DNA of 64,000 nucleotides from Methylobacterium sp. W2 (GTDB lineage: Bacteria; Pseudomonadota; Alphaproteobacteria; Rhizobiales; Beijerinckiaceae): NCBI RefSeq assembly GCF_020662345.1, contig NZ_VMOA01000005.1, forward strand, positions 1-64,000, given 5' to 3'. Positions 9,088-19,886 of this stretch are shown here, piece by piece. A model generated the notes under the pieces. That model did no database searches and was not told the DNA's origin. It saw nothing but the letters and a program-made list of their open reading frames with translations. The position numbers were made by a program, and so were the translations under genes. Numbering within the stretch: position 1 is the first letter of the stretch; every line of letters begins with the position of its first letter.

Positions 9088-9510
9088 TGATATCTCCAAA
9101 AGCTTCGAGACCCGAGGGACAGGCAACTTCAACCCGGCACGGACCGGCGTTCGTTTGCCTTTATTTGTTAGCCGGCAGGACTTGAGCGCCCCGTTCCGAC
9201 CGTGCCCCGGGGTTTCCCCAGTGCGTATTCACTCTGTGCGAGCGGGTTCCTGCGAGCAACTCGGAATCGCGGATGCCACATCGGTTCTGAACTGCTGTGG
9301 CGGCGCTGCAACGTTCGTCAGGCGGCAAACCATGTCATCGCCGGGGTCAATTGATGTGCAGAAAGAGGGCTTGGAGAAGAAACGCAATGCATCCTGCGGT
9401 GCTCTTGGGATCAATTGTTCCTGCCAGCGCGCCCTTTGCTTAGTTTTTGTGCTTCGCACCGTCACCGAACCGTCACGAAGCCCCCCTCGGCCCCGATCCA
9501 GCGGCGGCCT
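9088..9510 (-). promoter_or_regulatory. Porin upstream region, no gene
   Basis: A 423-base gap between aspA and the porin gene, both on the minus strand. It must hold the porin promoter. A moderately AT-rich patch (AACAAATAAAG on the minus strand, around 9160-9171) is the best -10 area but no clear -35 is seen. Two ACCGTCAC direct repeats 11 bases apart lie at 9458-9476. No convincing coding frame. Confidence 0.3.
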
Positions 9511-11016
9511 TCAAGCCGAGGGGCCGTTCCTCCTCACGCGGGAGGGACGGGTCATTGCCTCGAGTTCGAGCAGGTGATCGAGCTGGACCTCGGTCAGAAG
9601 CCCTTCCTCCAAAACGATGTCGGCGACCGGGCGATTCTCCGCCAGGGCGCGCTGGGCGACCCTCGAACACGCCTCGTATCCCAGAGCCGGCACCAGGGCG
9701 GTCACGAGGCCGATGGAACCATGGACGAGGGAGCGGCAGCGTTCGCGATCGGCCTCGATCCCTTCGATGCAGCGTTTCGTCAGGGTATCCACCGCGGCGG
9801 TGAGCATGCGCAGCGAGCTGAGGACGCAATACCCGATGGTCGGCTCGAAGGCGTTGAGCTGGAGCTGCCCTCCCTCGGCGCAGAGGGTCACGGTGAGGTC
9901 GTGGCCGATCACCAGGAACGCGACCTGGTTCACCACCTCTGGAATCACCGGGTTTACTTTCCCCGGCATGATCGAGGAACCGGCCTGGACCGCCGGCAGC
10001 CGGATCTCGCCGAACCCGGTGCGCGGCCCGCTCGAGAGCAGGCGCAGGTCGTTGCAGATCTTCGAGAGCTTCACCGCCACGCGCTTCAGCACGCCCGAGA
10101 ACAGTACGAACGCGCCGAGATCGGATGTCGCCTCGATCAGGTTCGAGGCGAGCACCATCGGGTGTCCGGAGATGCGCGACAGCTCCTCCACCGCCAGGGA
10201 TGCATAACGCGGGTCCGCATTGATGCCGGTGCCGATGGCGGTGGCCCCGAGATTGACCTCGCGGAACAGCCCGACGATCTCGTTCAGCCGGGCCACATCC
10301 TCCTTCATGGTGGCGTGGAACCCGTCGAATTCCTGGCCGAGGGTCATCGGCACCGCATCCATCAGTTGGGTGCGGCCCATCTTGAGAACGTCGGCGAATT
10401 CCACGGCCTTGCCCTTGAAGGCGTAGGCGAGGTCGTCGAGGGCCTTGATGAGGGGCTGGGTCGCGAACATGACGGCGAGGCGCAGGGCGGTCGGATAGGC
10501 GTCGTTGGTGGATTGCGCCATGTTGACGTCGTCGTTGGGGTGGAGCGCCTCGTAATGCCCCAGCGGGTGCCCCATCAGTTCCAGGGCGACGTTGGCGATG
10601 ACCTCGTTGGCGTTCATGTTGGTCGAGGTGCCGGCCCCGCCCTGGATCGCATCCACCACGAAGGATTCGGCAAAGCGCGGCTCGGTGGCGACGAGGATGC
10701 AGGCGCGGTCGATGGCATCGGCCTTGTCGGCGGAAAGGTAGCCCAGCCGCCGGTTGGCGCGGGCCGCCGCCTGCTTCACCAGGGCGAGGCTTTTGACGAA
10801 TTCGGGAAAGTGCCCCACCGGCACGCCGGTGATCGGGAAGTTGGCCACCGCGCGCTTGGTGTGGATTCCCCAATAGACGCCGGCCGGCACCTCGCCGTAG
10901 CCGAGGAGGTCGTGCTCGGTCCGCGTCTGCGCGCCCTCCATCTCGACGGTCCGCACGGTGGCGACGGCGATGTTCTCGGCCGGCGCCTCGGTGGGCTTCT
11001 GCGTGTCCGTCGCCAT
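9511..11016 (-). CDS. aspA: Aspartate ammonia-lyase
   Basis: 501 residues. Cleaves L-aspartate to fumarate and ammonia in the cytoplasm. The N-terminal HDLLGYGEVPAGVYWGIHT block and the superfamily signature GSSIMPGKVNP (flexible catalytic Ser loop, about 340-350) identify AspA rather than class II fumarase. Start 11016 has GAGGGAG upstream; the frame to 11085 lacks one. Third gene after a DAACS symporter and a GltI-like binding protein on the same strand, so uptake and breakdown of aspartate appear linked. About 25 residues at each end are extra to the core and low complexity. Confidence 0.88.
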   Translation of the reverse strand: MATDTQKPTEAPAENIAVATVRTVEMEGAQTRTEHDLLGYGEVPAGVYWGIHTKRAVANFPITGVPVGHFPEFVKSLALVKQAAARANRRLGYLSADKADAIDRACILVATEPRFAESFVVDAIQGGAGTSTNMNANEVIANVALELMGHPLGHYEALHPNDDVNMAQSTNDAYPTALRLAVMFATQPLIKALDDLAYAFKGKAVEFADVLKMGRTQLMDAVPMTLGQEFDGFHATMKEDVARLNEIVGLFREVNLGATAIGTGINADPRYASLAVEELSRISGHPMVLASNLIEATSDLGAFVLFSGVLKRVAVKLSKICNDLRLLSSGPRTGFGEIRLPAVQAGSSIMPGKVNPVIPEVVNQVAFLVIGHDLTVTLCAEGGQLQLNAFEPTIGYCVLSSLRMLTAAVDTLTKRCIEGIEADRERCRSLVHGSIGLVTALVPALGYEACSRVAQRALAENRPVADIVLEEGLLTEVQLDHLLELEAMTRPSRVRRNGPSA

Positions 11017-11115
11017 CGGTCGTCTCCCTCGCGCCACGCTCGCGGCGGCACCGCCGAAGGCCACATGCGGCGGCGGAGCCGTCAAGCGCCGTGGGCGGGC
11101 AATCCTGACATCGGC

Positions 11116-12018
11116 TCAGTCCTGAAGCCCGATGACCTGGAAATTCGTTCTCAGCTCGTCGGACATCGGGACGTTCAGGCGCTCGCCGTTCGGCAACCGC
11201 TTGAGGAACCAGCGCTCATAGATCCAGCGCAGCTCGCGCGACTCGGCGAGACGTTCGAAGGCGGCGTTGACCACGCCGGCGAATTGCAGGTCGTCCTTGC
11301 GGAACATCAGGCCGTAGGGCTCGAAGGAGAGCTTGTCCGCCAACACAGTATAGGACGCCCCGTCCGGGCCAGCCGCCGCGATGAGGCCATAGAGCAGGAC
11401 ATCGTCGAGCCCCAGCGCGTCGGCGCGGCCGTCCCTGACCATGGCGAAGGATTCGGCATGGTCGCGGCCCGTGACGATGCTGGCGGAGAGGTTCAACCGC
11501 GCCATCAGCGCGCGCAGGGCCGCCTCGTTGGTGGTGCCGGCGGTGACCGCGACGGTTTTGCCGGAGAGGTCGCGATAGGAGCCGATGGACCCGCCGCGCT
11601 TCACCAGGAGCTTGGTGGCACTGAAATAGGTAATGGGCGAGAACGCCACGAGCTTGCGACGCTCCGCATTCGCCGTGGTCGACCCGCATTCGAGGTCGAT
11701 CCGGCCCGAAGTCAGGGCGGCGATCCGGGTTTCCGGGGTGACGGGCTCGTAGCGGACGGCAAGATCGGTGCGACCGATCTCCTTGCCGATGGCGTCGACC
11801 ACTTCAAGGCAGAGATCGATGGCGTATCCCACCGGATGCCCGGCCGCGTCCTTGAACGAGAAGGGCAGCGAGTTTTCGCGATAGCCGAGGGTGACGGAGC
11901 GCGATTCGCCGATCTTCTTCAGCGTTCCGGTAAGAACATCGATGGCGGCGGCGGGTGCGGTGCCCAAGGCGAGCACCAGGGCGCCGGCGACCGCTGCCAT
12001 CATGCCCTTCGCGTGCAT
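11116..12018 (-). CDS. Orphan amino-acid ABC-type periplasmic binding protein (GltI paralogue)
   Basis: 300 residues, SBP_bac_3 family. Signal peptide about 1-25, then LTGTLKKIGESRSVTLGYRENSLPFSF and IDLECGSTTANAERRK, closely matching the GltI protein at 6204-7142. No permease or ATPase genes are adjacent; it lies between a symporter gene and aspA on the same strand. It may deliver acidic amino acids to GltJKL in trans or serve as a sensor. Family is sure; ligand (glutamate or aspartate) is inferred. Confidence 0.78.
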   Translation of the reverse strand: MHAKGMMAAVAGALVLALGTAPAAAIDVLTGTLKKIGESRSVTLGYRENSLPFSFKDAAGHPVGYAIDLCLEVVDAIGKEIGRTDLAVRYEPVTPETRIAALTSGRIDLECGSTTANAERRKLVAFSPITYFSATKLLVKRGGSIGSYRDLSGKTVAVTAGTTNEAALRALMARLNLSASIVTGRDHAESFAMVRDGRADALGLDDVLLYGLIAAAGPDGASYTVLADKLSFEPYGLMFRKDDLQFAGVVNAAFERLAESRELRWIYERWFLKRLPNGERLNVPMSDELRTNFQVIGLQD

Positions 12019-12078
12019 TGTCCGTGTCCCATCATGCCATTGCGGTTGCGGTCGGCGGCGAGCGATGCCGCTGGCGGT

Positions 12079-13353
12079 TCAGGCCGGCTCGGCCAGGGGC
12101 GACACGTCCCGGTCGAGGCTTTGGTCGGTCAATTCCAGCTGCCCCTCCCATTTCGCCACGGCGACGGTGGCGACGCTGTTGCCCAGGACGTTGGTGGCCG
12201 AGCGGCCCATGTCGAGGAACTGGTCGATGCCGATGATGAGGAGGAGGCCGGCCTCGGGGATGTGGAAGGTCGAGAGCGTGGCGGAGATCACCACCAGGGA
12301 AGCGCGGGGCACGCCGGCCATGCCCTTCGACGTCACCATCAGCAGGAGGAGCATGGTCATCTGCTGCCCGAGGGTCAGCGGGATGTTGTAGGCCTGCGCG
12401 ATGAACATCACCGCAAAGGTGCAGTACATCATCGAGCCGTCGAGATTGAAGGAATAGCCCATCGGCAACACGAACGAGGTGATCTTGTTCGGCACGCCGA
12501 AGCGCTCGAGGTTCTGCAGGGTCTTCGGATAGGCCGCCTCGCTCGATGCGGTGGAAAAGGCGAGGAGGAACGGCTCCTTGATCAGGTTGAGGAGCCGCCG
12601 CATCTGCTTTCCGACGAGCAGGAATCCGGCGAAGGCCAGCAGGCACCACAGCATGGCGAGGCTGAAGTAGAATTCCACCATGAACTTGCCGTAGGTCACA
12701 AGGACGCCGATGCCCTGCGTGGTGATCGTCGCCGCGATGGCCGCGAACACCGCGACGGGGGCGAAACCCATGACGTAGCCGGTGATCTTCAGCATCACGT
12801 CGGCGAGGCCCTCGATACCTTCGGCCAGGAGCTTGCCCTTCTGTCCCAACGCCGCGAGCGCGACGCCGAAGAAGATCGAGAAGACGACGATCTGCAGGAT
12901 CTCGTTGTTGGCCATCGCCTCCACGGGGCTTTTCGGCACCAGATGGGTGACGAATTCCTTGAGGGAAAGCGATGCGGCCTTGAGGTTGGTAGTGGCGCCG
13001 GCATCCGGCAGGGGAAGGTTCAGGGCATCGCCGGGTCGCAGGATGTTGACCATCACCAGGCCGAGCAGCAGCGAGCACAGGGACGCGCCGACGAACCACA
13101 GCATCGCCTTGCCGCCGACGCGGCCGACAGAGGCGGTGTCGCCCATATGCGCGATGCCGACGACAAGGGTCGAGAACACCAGGGGCGCGATGATCATCTT
13201 GATCAGCCGCAGGAACACGTCACTGACGAGGGCGATGTAGCCGGAGATCTCCTTGGATGTCTGAGGGTCCGGCCAAGTGATGTTGCAGAGATAACCGACC
13301 GCGATGCCCAGAAGCATGCCGATGAAGATGTAAGTCGTCAGCCTGGACTGCAT
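12079..13353 (-). CDS. Dicarboxylate/amino acid:cation symporter (DAACS, SLC1 family)
   Basis: 424 residues with eight or so membrane segments and two re-entrant loops. Visible landmarks: FLRLIKMIIAPLVFSTLVVGIA in helix 2-3, the Ser-rich hairpin STASSEAAYPKTL, MGYSFNLDGSMMY, and the substrate/cation region GMAGVPRASLVV and RSATNVLGNSVA. Imports C4-dicarboxylates and/or glutamate/aspartate with cations. GAGGAAG precedes the start. First gene of a co-directional set with the binding protein and aspA. DctA and GltP are both possible; the STLVVGIA helix leans to the glutamate/aspartate side. Confidence 0.84.
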   Translation of the reverse strand: MQSRLTTYIFIGMLLGIAVGYLCNITWPDPQTSKEISGYIALVSDVFLRLIKMIIAPLVFSTLVVGIAHMGDTASVGRVGGKAMLWFVGASLCSLLLGLVMVNILRPGDALNLPLPDAGATTNLKAASLSLKEFVTHLVPKSPVEAMANNEILQIVVFSIFFGVALAALGQKGKLLAEGIEGLADVMLKITGYVMGFAPVAVFAAIAATITTQGIGVLVTYGKFMVEFYFSLAMLWCLLAFAGFLLVGKQMRRLLNLIKEPFLLAFSTASSEAAYPKTLQNLERFGVPNKITSFVLPMGYSFNLDGSMMYCTFAVMFIAQAYNIPLTLGQQMTMLLLLMVTSKGMAGVPRASLVVISATLSTFHIPEAGLLLIIGIDQFLDMGRSATNVLGNSVATVAVAKWEGQLELTDQSLDRDVSPLAEPA

Positions 13354-13428
13354 CGCACTTCCTCACCGGCAGAAACGTCTTCAAGGTCCTGCATGCGACA
13401 TGCCATGCTTGGCGACGTCGCATCACGA

Positions 13429-13518
13429 AGCCTCGATACCGAGTGATCTGCTTGGCCGGTCCAACGAGTCCCACATGGCGCGGGCGCGGGCATTCGGCGG
13501 TGCTTCAGCCTCGATACC
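13429..13518. repeat. Pair of 12-base direct repeats upstream of the symporter gene
   Basis: AGCCTCGATACC occurs at 13429-13440 and again at 13507-13518, starting 78 bases apart, in the intergenic region upstream of the DAACS gene. Exact 12-base repetition in so short a region is unlikely by chance and may mark a regulator binding site. Function unknown. Confidence 0.35.
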
Positions 13519-13642
13519 TTCATTCTTCGTGAAGTCGATCCGGGAGGAGGCTATTCCTTTTCGTTTGCCGCGCAAGCATTCATCCAACGGTGCCAGGCCT
13601 CTTCCGGGGAAGGCCCGAAGACCCGTGGCTCGAGGCTTCGGA

Positions 13643-14260
13643 TCAGTGCGGGCGCAGACCCGACGCGACCCTCGCTGCCCGGCGGATCGCTTCCGGCTGC
13701 GGTTCGCCGGCCGGGACGACCCAGCTGCCACCGACGCAGAGGACCTGCGCGAGCTTGAGCCAGTCCGGTGCCGTCGCTTCGGTGATCCCGCCCGTGGGGC
13801 AGAAGCGGACCTGCCCGAACGGTCCGGTGAGGGCCTTGAGCGCCTTGATTCCCCCGGCGGCCTCGGCGGGGAAGAACTTGAACCGGTCGAGCCCATGGTC
13901 GAGGCCGCGCATGATGTCGGCGGCATTGGCGACCCCCGGCAGGAAGGGGATGCCGCGATCGATCGCGGCCTTCGTCAGCGGATCGGTGAGGCCGGGGCTG
14001 ACGATGAATTGCGCGCCCGCCTCCATCGCCGCGTCGAGATCCCGCTCGTTCAGCACGGTGCCCGCGCCGACGACGGCCCCGTCCACCTGCGCCATGATGC
14101 GGATCACCTCCAGGGCGGCGGGGGTCCGCAGGGTCACCTCCAGGGCTGTCAGCCCGCCATCCACCAGCGCCCTGGCGATCGGCTCGGCATGGGCGGCGTC
14201 CTCGATCACGAGGACGGGGATCACGGGAACGGAGCGCATCAGCGCGTCGATGGTCGTCAT
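13643..14260 (-). CDS. eda: 2-dehydro-3-deoxyphosphogluconate (KDPG) aldolase
   Basis: 205 residues, a single TIM barrel. Splits KDPG into pyruvate and glyceraldehyde 3-phosphate, the last step of the Entner-Doudoroff route. The catalytic Glu lies in LEVTLRTP and the Schiff-base Lys in [24 protein letters not shown] binds phosphate. Start 14260 has AAGGACGG upstream; the longer frame runs into edd and was rejected. Follows edd by 68 bases on the same strand. Confidence 0.92.
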   Translation of the reverse strand: MTTIDALMRSVPVIPVLVIEDAAHAEPIARALVDGGLTALEVTLRTPAALEVIRIMAQVDGAVVGAGTVLNERDLDAAMEAGAQFIVSPGLTDPLTKAAIDRGIPFLPGVANAADIMRGLDHGLDRFKFFPAEAAGGIKALKALTGPFGQVRFCPTGGITEATAPDWLKLAQVLCVGGSWVVPAGEPQPEAIRRAARVASGLRPH

Positions 14261-14328
14261 TGAGAACCGTCCTTGGCGAAGATTGGAGTGTTCCGTCGGT
14301 CGTGGGAGCGGGGTGCGAAGCGCCTCGA

Positions 14329-16152
<1,824 letters not shown>

Positions 16153-16301
16153 GGCAGATCCTTCCCTCGCTGATGCGAAGCCACCTGCTGTCAGGAACGT
16201 AGAGGGCTCGTCTCGCAGGCGATAGATCGGTCGCCGCGCGGTACGATCAATGACCGGATCGGCTCAGCAGGTTTCAGGCCATCGCGGTTCGGTGCGGGCG
16301 A

Positions 16302-16388
16302 TGGTGCGGACGGCGGGACTCGAACCCGCACAGCCTTTCAGCCGCAAGATTTTAAGTCTCGTGCGTCTACCGGTTTCGCCACGTCCGC
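16302..16388 (-). tRNA. tRNA-Leu (anticodon UAA)
   Basis: On the minus strand an 87-base tRNA begins GCGGACG at 16388 and ends with the paired CGTCCGC, discriminator A and an encoded CCA at 16304-16302. D-loop GCGAAACCGGTAGACGC, anticodon stem CGAGA/TCTTG with loop CTTAAAA (anticodon TAA), a class II long variable arm, and T-loop GGTTCGAGTCC are all present. The long arm and the A73 discriminator fit leucine. Confidence 0.95.
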
Positions 16389-16453
16389 ATGCCGCCACGA
16401 GGGGTAGCGATGCGCGGGCGGGAGATCAAGGCACCCCGACCCCGGCGTGGCCG

Positions 16454-17671
16454 TCACGGCGCCCAGCCGTAGAGCCAGTCGTAGCGGCGGCCCATCCCGG
16501 CGGGACCGAGGCGGCGCATGACGACGTTGCGGGCAAAACCGATGAGTCCGCCCGCATGGTAGGTCCGGCCGTTGCCGCGCGCGGCCGATTGCACGCGCCG
16601 GGTGCGGGGGGCGCGCAGGCCGGCATAGGCCGCCAGCGACGCCGCCACGTCGTCGGCCCGCAGGGTCAGGGCAAAGACGGCCGCGTCCTCGATGGCCAGC
16701 GCCGCCCCCTGCGCCAGAAACGGCAGGACCGGATGGGCCGCGTCGCCGATGAGGGCCACCCGGCCCCGCGCCATGGGCCGCGCGGTCGGCCGGTCGACGA
16801 GGGACCAGACCAGCCAGGAATCCGGCGCGGTCAGGAGCTCGGCCAGAACCGGGGTCGCGTCGGGAAACTGCGCGCGCAGGACGGCGGGTTCGCCGAGCTG
16901 GCCCCAATCCTCGCTGCCGAGGCGCTCGGGCACCACGGCCACGATGTTGATGCTCCGCCCGCCCTGGATCGGGTAATGCACCACGTGCCGGCGACGGCCG
17001 AGCCACAGGCCGGTCTCGTCGCCCTGCAATTCCGGAGGCGCGGCATCGCGCGGGATCGTGGCGCGCCAGGCGGCCTCGCCGCAGGACCGCAACCGCCGGC
17101 CGTCGAAATGGCCGCGCAGGGTGGAGCGCACGCCATCGGCTCCCACCACGAGGTCGACGGCCAGCGTCTCGGATCGCGAGCCCTGGCCGCTTTCCAGGGT
17201 CAGCTCGACGGAGGTGTCCGATTCGGCGAGCCCCCTGACGTCCCGCCCCATCATCAGGCGGATTCCCGGCCGGCTGCGCACGGCGTCGAGCAGGAGCGTC
17301 TGCAGGTCGGCCCGGTGGATGACATAATAGGGCGCGCCGTGGCGGCCGCGCAGTTCGGCCCCGAGTTCGACGCCGCCGATCTCGCGGCCGGACCCAAGGG
17401 CACGCACCACCACCCGTGGCGGCTCGCTCGCCGCCCGGCGCAGGGCGGCGCCGAGGCCGAGGGAGATCAGCACGCGGCTGGCATTCGGAGAGAGCTGGAG
17501 GCCGGCGCCGACTTCGCTGAAGCCGGTCCTGCGCTCGACGAGCGTCACCTCATGCCCGGCGGCATCGAGGGCGAGGGCGGCGGTCAGGCCGCCTATGCCG
17601 GCGCCGACGATGGCGACGGCCAGGCCGGGGGCTGCGTGAGGGGTTCGCGACCCATGGGAACCGTCGGACAC
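16454..17671 (-). CDS. FAD-dependent aromatic-ring-type monooxygenase
   Basis: 405 residues. Class A flavoprotein monooxygenase: dinucleotide-binding GAGIGGLTAAL (about 23-33), the DG motif GADGVRSTLRG, and the GD motif ALIGDAAHPVLPFLAQGAALAIEDA. Closest in style to salicylate hydroxylase and 3-hydroxybenzoate 6-hydroxylase. It would hydroxylate an aromatic acid with NAD(P)H and oxygen. No other aromatic-degradation genes are nearby, so the substrate cannot be named. Starts with GTG after a GAGGGCGAG ribosome site. Confidence 0.8.
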   Translation of the reverse strand: MSDGSHGSRTPHAAPGLAVAIVGAGIGGLTAALALDAAGHEVTLVERRTGFSEVGAGLQLSPNASRVLISLGLGAALRRAASEPPRVVVRALGSGREIGGVELGAELRGRHGAPYYVIHRADLQTLLLDAVRSRPGIRLMMGRDVRGLAESDTSVELTLESGQGSRSETLAVDLVVGADGVRSTLRGHFDGRRLRSCGEAAWRATIPRDAAPPELQGDETGLWLGRRRHVVHYPIQGGRSINIVAVVPERLGSEDWGQLGEPAVLRAQFPDATPVLAELLTAPDSWLVWSLVDRPTARPMARGRVALIGDAAHPVLPFLAQGAALAIEDAAVFALTLRADDVAASLAAYAGLRAPRTRRVQSAARGNGRTYHAGGLIGFARNVVMRRLGPAGMGRRYDWLYGWAP

Positions 17672-17703
17672 CTGCGGATCTCGCCCTCGCGAATCGTGTG
17701 CGA

Positions 17704-17958
17704 TCAGGCGGCCTTCGCGCCGTGGTCATCCCAGACGGCGGCGGCCGGATCGGCCGTGCCGGCCTTCAGGCCGGGGCGATAGCGGTAGAGCGTCGAGCAA
17801 TACTGGCAGATGATCTCGTCGTCGGTCCCCATGTCGAGGAAGACGTGCGGATGATCGAAGGGCGGCTTGGCGCCGATGCACATGAACTCCTTCGAGCCCA
17901 CTGCGATCAGGGCAACTCCGAGGTCGTTGTGGAAATGCGGCACCGCCTTGTCAGCCAT
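17704..17958 (-). CDS. Zinc-finger (CHCC-type, NDUFS6-like) small protein
   Basis: 84 residues. The motif [18 protein letters not shown] followed by [12 protein letters not shown] gives the Cys-His-Cys-Cys ligand set of the zf-CHCC family, related to the zinc subunit of mitochondrial complex I. In alphaproteobacteria it is usually a free-standing small protein, in some species found with complex I. ATG at 17958 with AGGATCGGG upstream is preferred over a longer frame to 18009. Lies 32 bases upstream of the monooxygenase start on the same strand. Role in this cell not known from context. Confidence 0.8.
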   Translation of the reverse strand: MADKAVPHFHNDLGVALIAVGSKEFMCIGAKPPFDHPHVFLDMGTDDEIICQYCSTLYRYRPGLKAGTADPAAAVWDDHGAKAA

Positions 17959-18134
17959 CGCCCGATCCTGCCTCCGGCCCGCCGGAGCTGAGCCCCGCCC
18001 GGGCACCATTGCCCTGTCCGGGCCATTCTGTACCCGCTCGTCGCCCTCAAGCCTAGCGCCGACGATTCCCCAAGCCCAGCAAAAAGCCCGTCCCGTCGAG
18101 GCTTGGCCTCCCGCGCAGGCCGCCGTAGAGAGGG

Positions 18135-19001
18135 ATGTCTCTCAGCCGCTTTTACGAAACCACGTTCCTCATGACCCAGAACGAACAGGCCGTCGTCGAA
18201 GGCGGACGCCGCGCGCCCCGCCCGCCGATTCACGGTCCCGAAGGGTTCGAGGGCATGCGCAAGGCCGGACGCCTCACGGCGGAAGCCCTCGACGTGCTGA
18301 TGGAGGCCACCGCCCCCGGCGTCACCACGGAGGCACTGGACCGCCTCGCCTACGAATTCGCCATGGACAACGGCGCCTACCCGGCCTCGCTGCTGTATCG
18401 CGGCTATCCGAAGTCGATCTGCACCTCGATCAACCATGTGGTCTGCCACGGCATCCCCAACGACAAGCCCCTGCGCGACGGCGACATCGTCAATCTCGAC
18501 ATCTGCCTCATCGTCGATGGCTGGCATGGCGACAGCAGCCGCATGGCCTATGTCGGCGAGGTGCCGCGCAAGGCGGCACGCCTGTGCGAGATCACCCACG
18601 AATGCCTCATGCGGGGCATCGCCGCGATCAAGCCGGGCGGCTCGACCACGGATATCGGCCGCGCGATCCAGGCCTATGCCGAAGCCGAGCGCTGCTCCGT
18701 GGTGCGCGATTTCTGCGGGCACGGTCTCGGGCGCATCTATCACGATGCGCCGACCATCCTGCACTATGTCGAGCCGAGCTACGACGTGACCTTCGAGCCG
18801 GGACAGTTCTTCACGGTCGAGCCCATGATCAATCTCGGCCGCCCGGCGGTGAAGGTGCTCTCCGACGGCTGGACCGCGGTGACGCGGGATCGCTCGCTCT
18901 CGGCGCAGTTCGAACACACGGTGGCGGTGACGGAGACGGGCGTCGAGGTCTTCACCTACTCGCCCAAGGGCCTGCATCAGCCGATCGACCCCTCCGCCTG
19001 A
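18135..19001 (+). CDS. map: Methionine aminopeptidase, type I
   Basis: 288 residues. Removes N-terminal Met from new proteins. The five metal ligands are in place: Asp in [10 protein letters not shown] and in HGDSSRM, His in [11 protein letters not shown], Glu in [10 protein letters not shown], and Glu in QFEHTVAV; the His of VVCHGIP lies near the active site. It is about 20-25 residues longer at the N-terminus than E. coli Map. Start at 18135 (GAGAGGG directly upstream) is uncertain; ATG 18171 is the alternative. The radC start follows the stop by 26 bases. Confidence 0.9.
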   Translation: MSLSRFYETTFLMTQNEQAVVEGGRRAPRPPIHGPEGFEGMRKAGRLTAEALDVLMEATAPGVTTEALDRLAYEFAMDNGAYPASLLYRGYPKSICTSINHVVCHGIPNDKPLRDGDIVNLDICLIVDGWHGDSSRMAYVGEVPRKAARLCEITHECLMRGIAAIKPGGSTTDIGRAIQAYAEAERCSVVRDFCGHGLGRIYHDAPTILHYVEPSYDVTFEPGQFFTVEPMINLGRPAVKVLSDGWTAVTRDRSLSAQFEHTVAVTETGVEVFTYSPKGLHQPIDPSA

Positions 19002-19027
19002 CGATGCCGGGATCCGGAGGCAAGACG

Positions 19028-19747
19028 ATGCCGCGCCTCCCCCTCGAATCGCCCGCCGGCGAGGCGGCCTCGGACGCTCCGCATTATCTCGGGCACCGCG
19101 ACCGGCTGCGGGCCCGTTTCGCCCAGGCCGGGGCGGATGCCCTGCCGGATTACGAACTCCTCGAACTCGTCCTCTTTCGCGCGATCCCGCGGCGGGACGT
19201 GAAGCCCCTGGCGAAAGCCCTGATCCGCCGGTTCGGCAGTTTCGCCGAAGTGGTGAGCGCGGAGCCGAACCGCCTCGCGGAGGTGGAGGGCGTCAGCCAG
19301 GGTGTCGTCGCCGATCTCAAGCTCATCGAGGCGGCGGGCCATCGCCTGGCGCGGGGCGCCATCGCCGCGCGCCCCCTGCTCTCCTCCTGGGCGGCGCTGC
19401 TGGACTATTGCCGCGCCACCATGGCGTTCTCGCCGCGCGAGCAGTTCCGCGTGCTGTTCCTCGACAAGCGCAACCACCTCATCGCCGACGAGGTCCAGGG
19501 GCGCGGCACCGTCGATCACACACCGGTCTATCCGCGCGAGGTCGCCCGCCGCGCCCTCGAACTTTCGGCCACCGCCATCATCCTCGCGCATAACCACCCC
19601 TCCGGCGATCCGGCGCCTTCGGCGGCCGACATCAGGATGACGCGGGAGATCGTGGCGATCCTCGACCCGCTGGGGATCGTCGTCCACGACCATGTCATCC
19701 TCGGCCGGGATGGACACGCGAGCCTGAAGGGGTTGAAGCTGATGTGA
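19028..19747 (+). CDS. radC: RadC-family JAB-domain protein
   Basis: 239 residues from ATG 19028, chosen because GGAGG lies seven bases upstream; ATG 19004 has none. N-terminal helix-hairpin-helix region ([34 protein letters not shown]) and C-terminal JAB/MPN metal site: Glu in [18 protein letters not shown] and the HxH...D signature [15 protein letters not shown]. Despite the name, a direct repair function for RadC is doubted; the biochemical role is unknown. Probably co-transcribed with map. Confidence 0.88.
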   Translation: MPRLPLESPAGEAASDAPHYLGHRDRLRARFAQAGADALPDYELLELVLFRAIPRRDVKPLAKALIRRFGSFAEVVSAEPNRLAEVEGVSQGVVADLKLIEAAGHRLARGAIAARPLLSSWAALLDYCRATMAFSPREQFRVLFLDKRNHLIADEVQGRGTVDHTPVYPREVARRALELSATAIILAHNHPSGDPAPSAADIRMTREIVAILDPLGIVVHDHVILGRDGHASLKGLKLM

Positions 19748-19886
19748 ACGTGCTACTCTGACGATCGGGTCGCCGCGGGTCGTTCGCGTCGCGGTGATCG
19801 GACAACACCATCGGTCTGCTGCGAAGCGCACATCGTCCCGGTGGCGCGCCTCTTGCGAAGATGCCGGGATAAAAGGGGAGGCGCGA

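Noticed and set aside
9483..9523. Terminator for aspA
   Set aside because: CCCCTCGGC and GCCGAGGGG can pair, but the arm overlaps the coding end, the loop is long and no T run follows on the minus strand.
9415..13446. A 1343-codon open frame on the plus strand
   Set aside because: It lies antisense to aspA, the binding protein and the symporter, all strongly supported by conserved motifs. Rich in His/Gly/Arg/Asp, no start context, no family features.
13596..13614. Terminator after eda
   Set aside because: GGCC-TCTTCC-GG-GGAA-GGCC gives a possible stem but there is no T run, so I could not separate it from chance pairing in GC-rich DNA.
16302..16388. tRNA-Leu as an integration site
   Set aside because: No integrase gene or repeat of the tRNA 3' end was seen nearby; flanking genes are ordinary chromosomal genes.
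17867..18976. A long frame joining the map region to radC
   Set aside because: The upstream part is a shifted reading of map; only the part from 19028 is RadC, with its own ribosome site.
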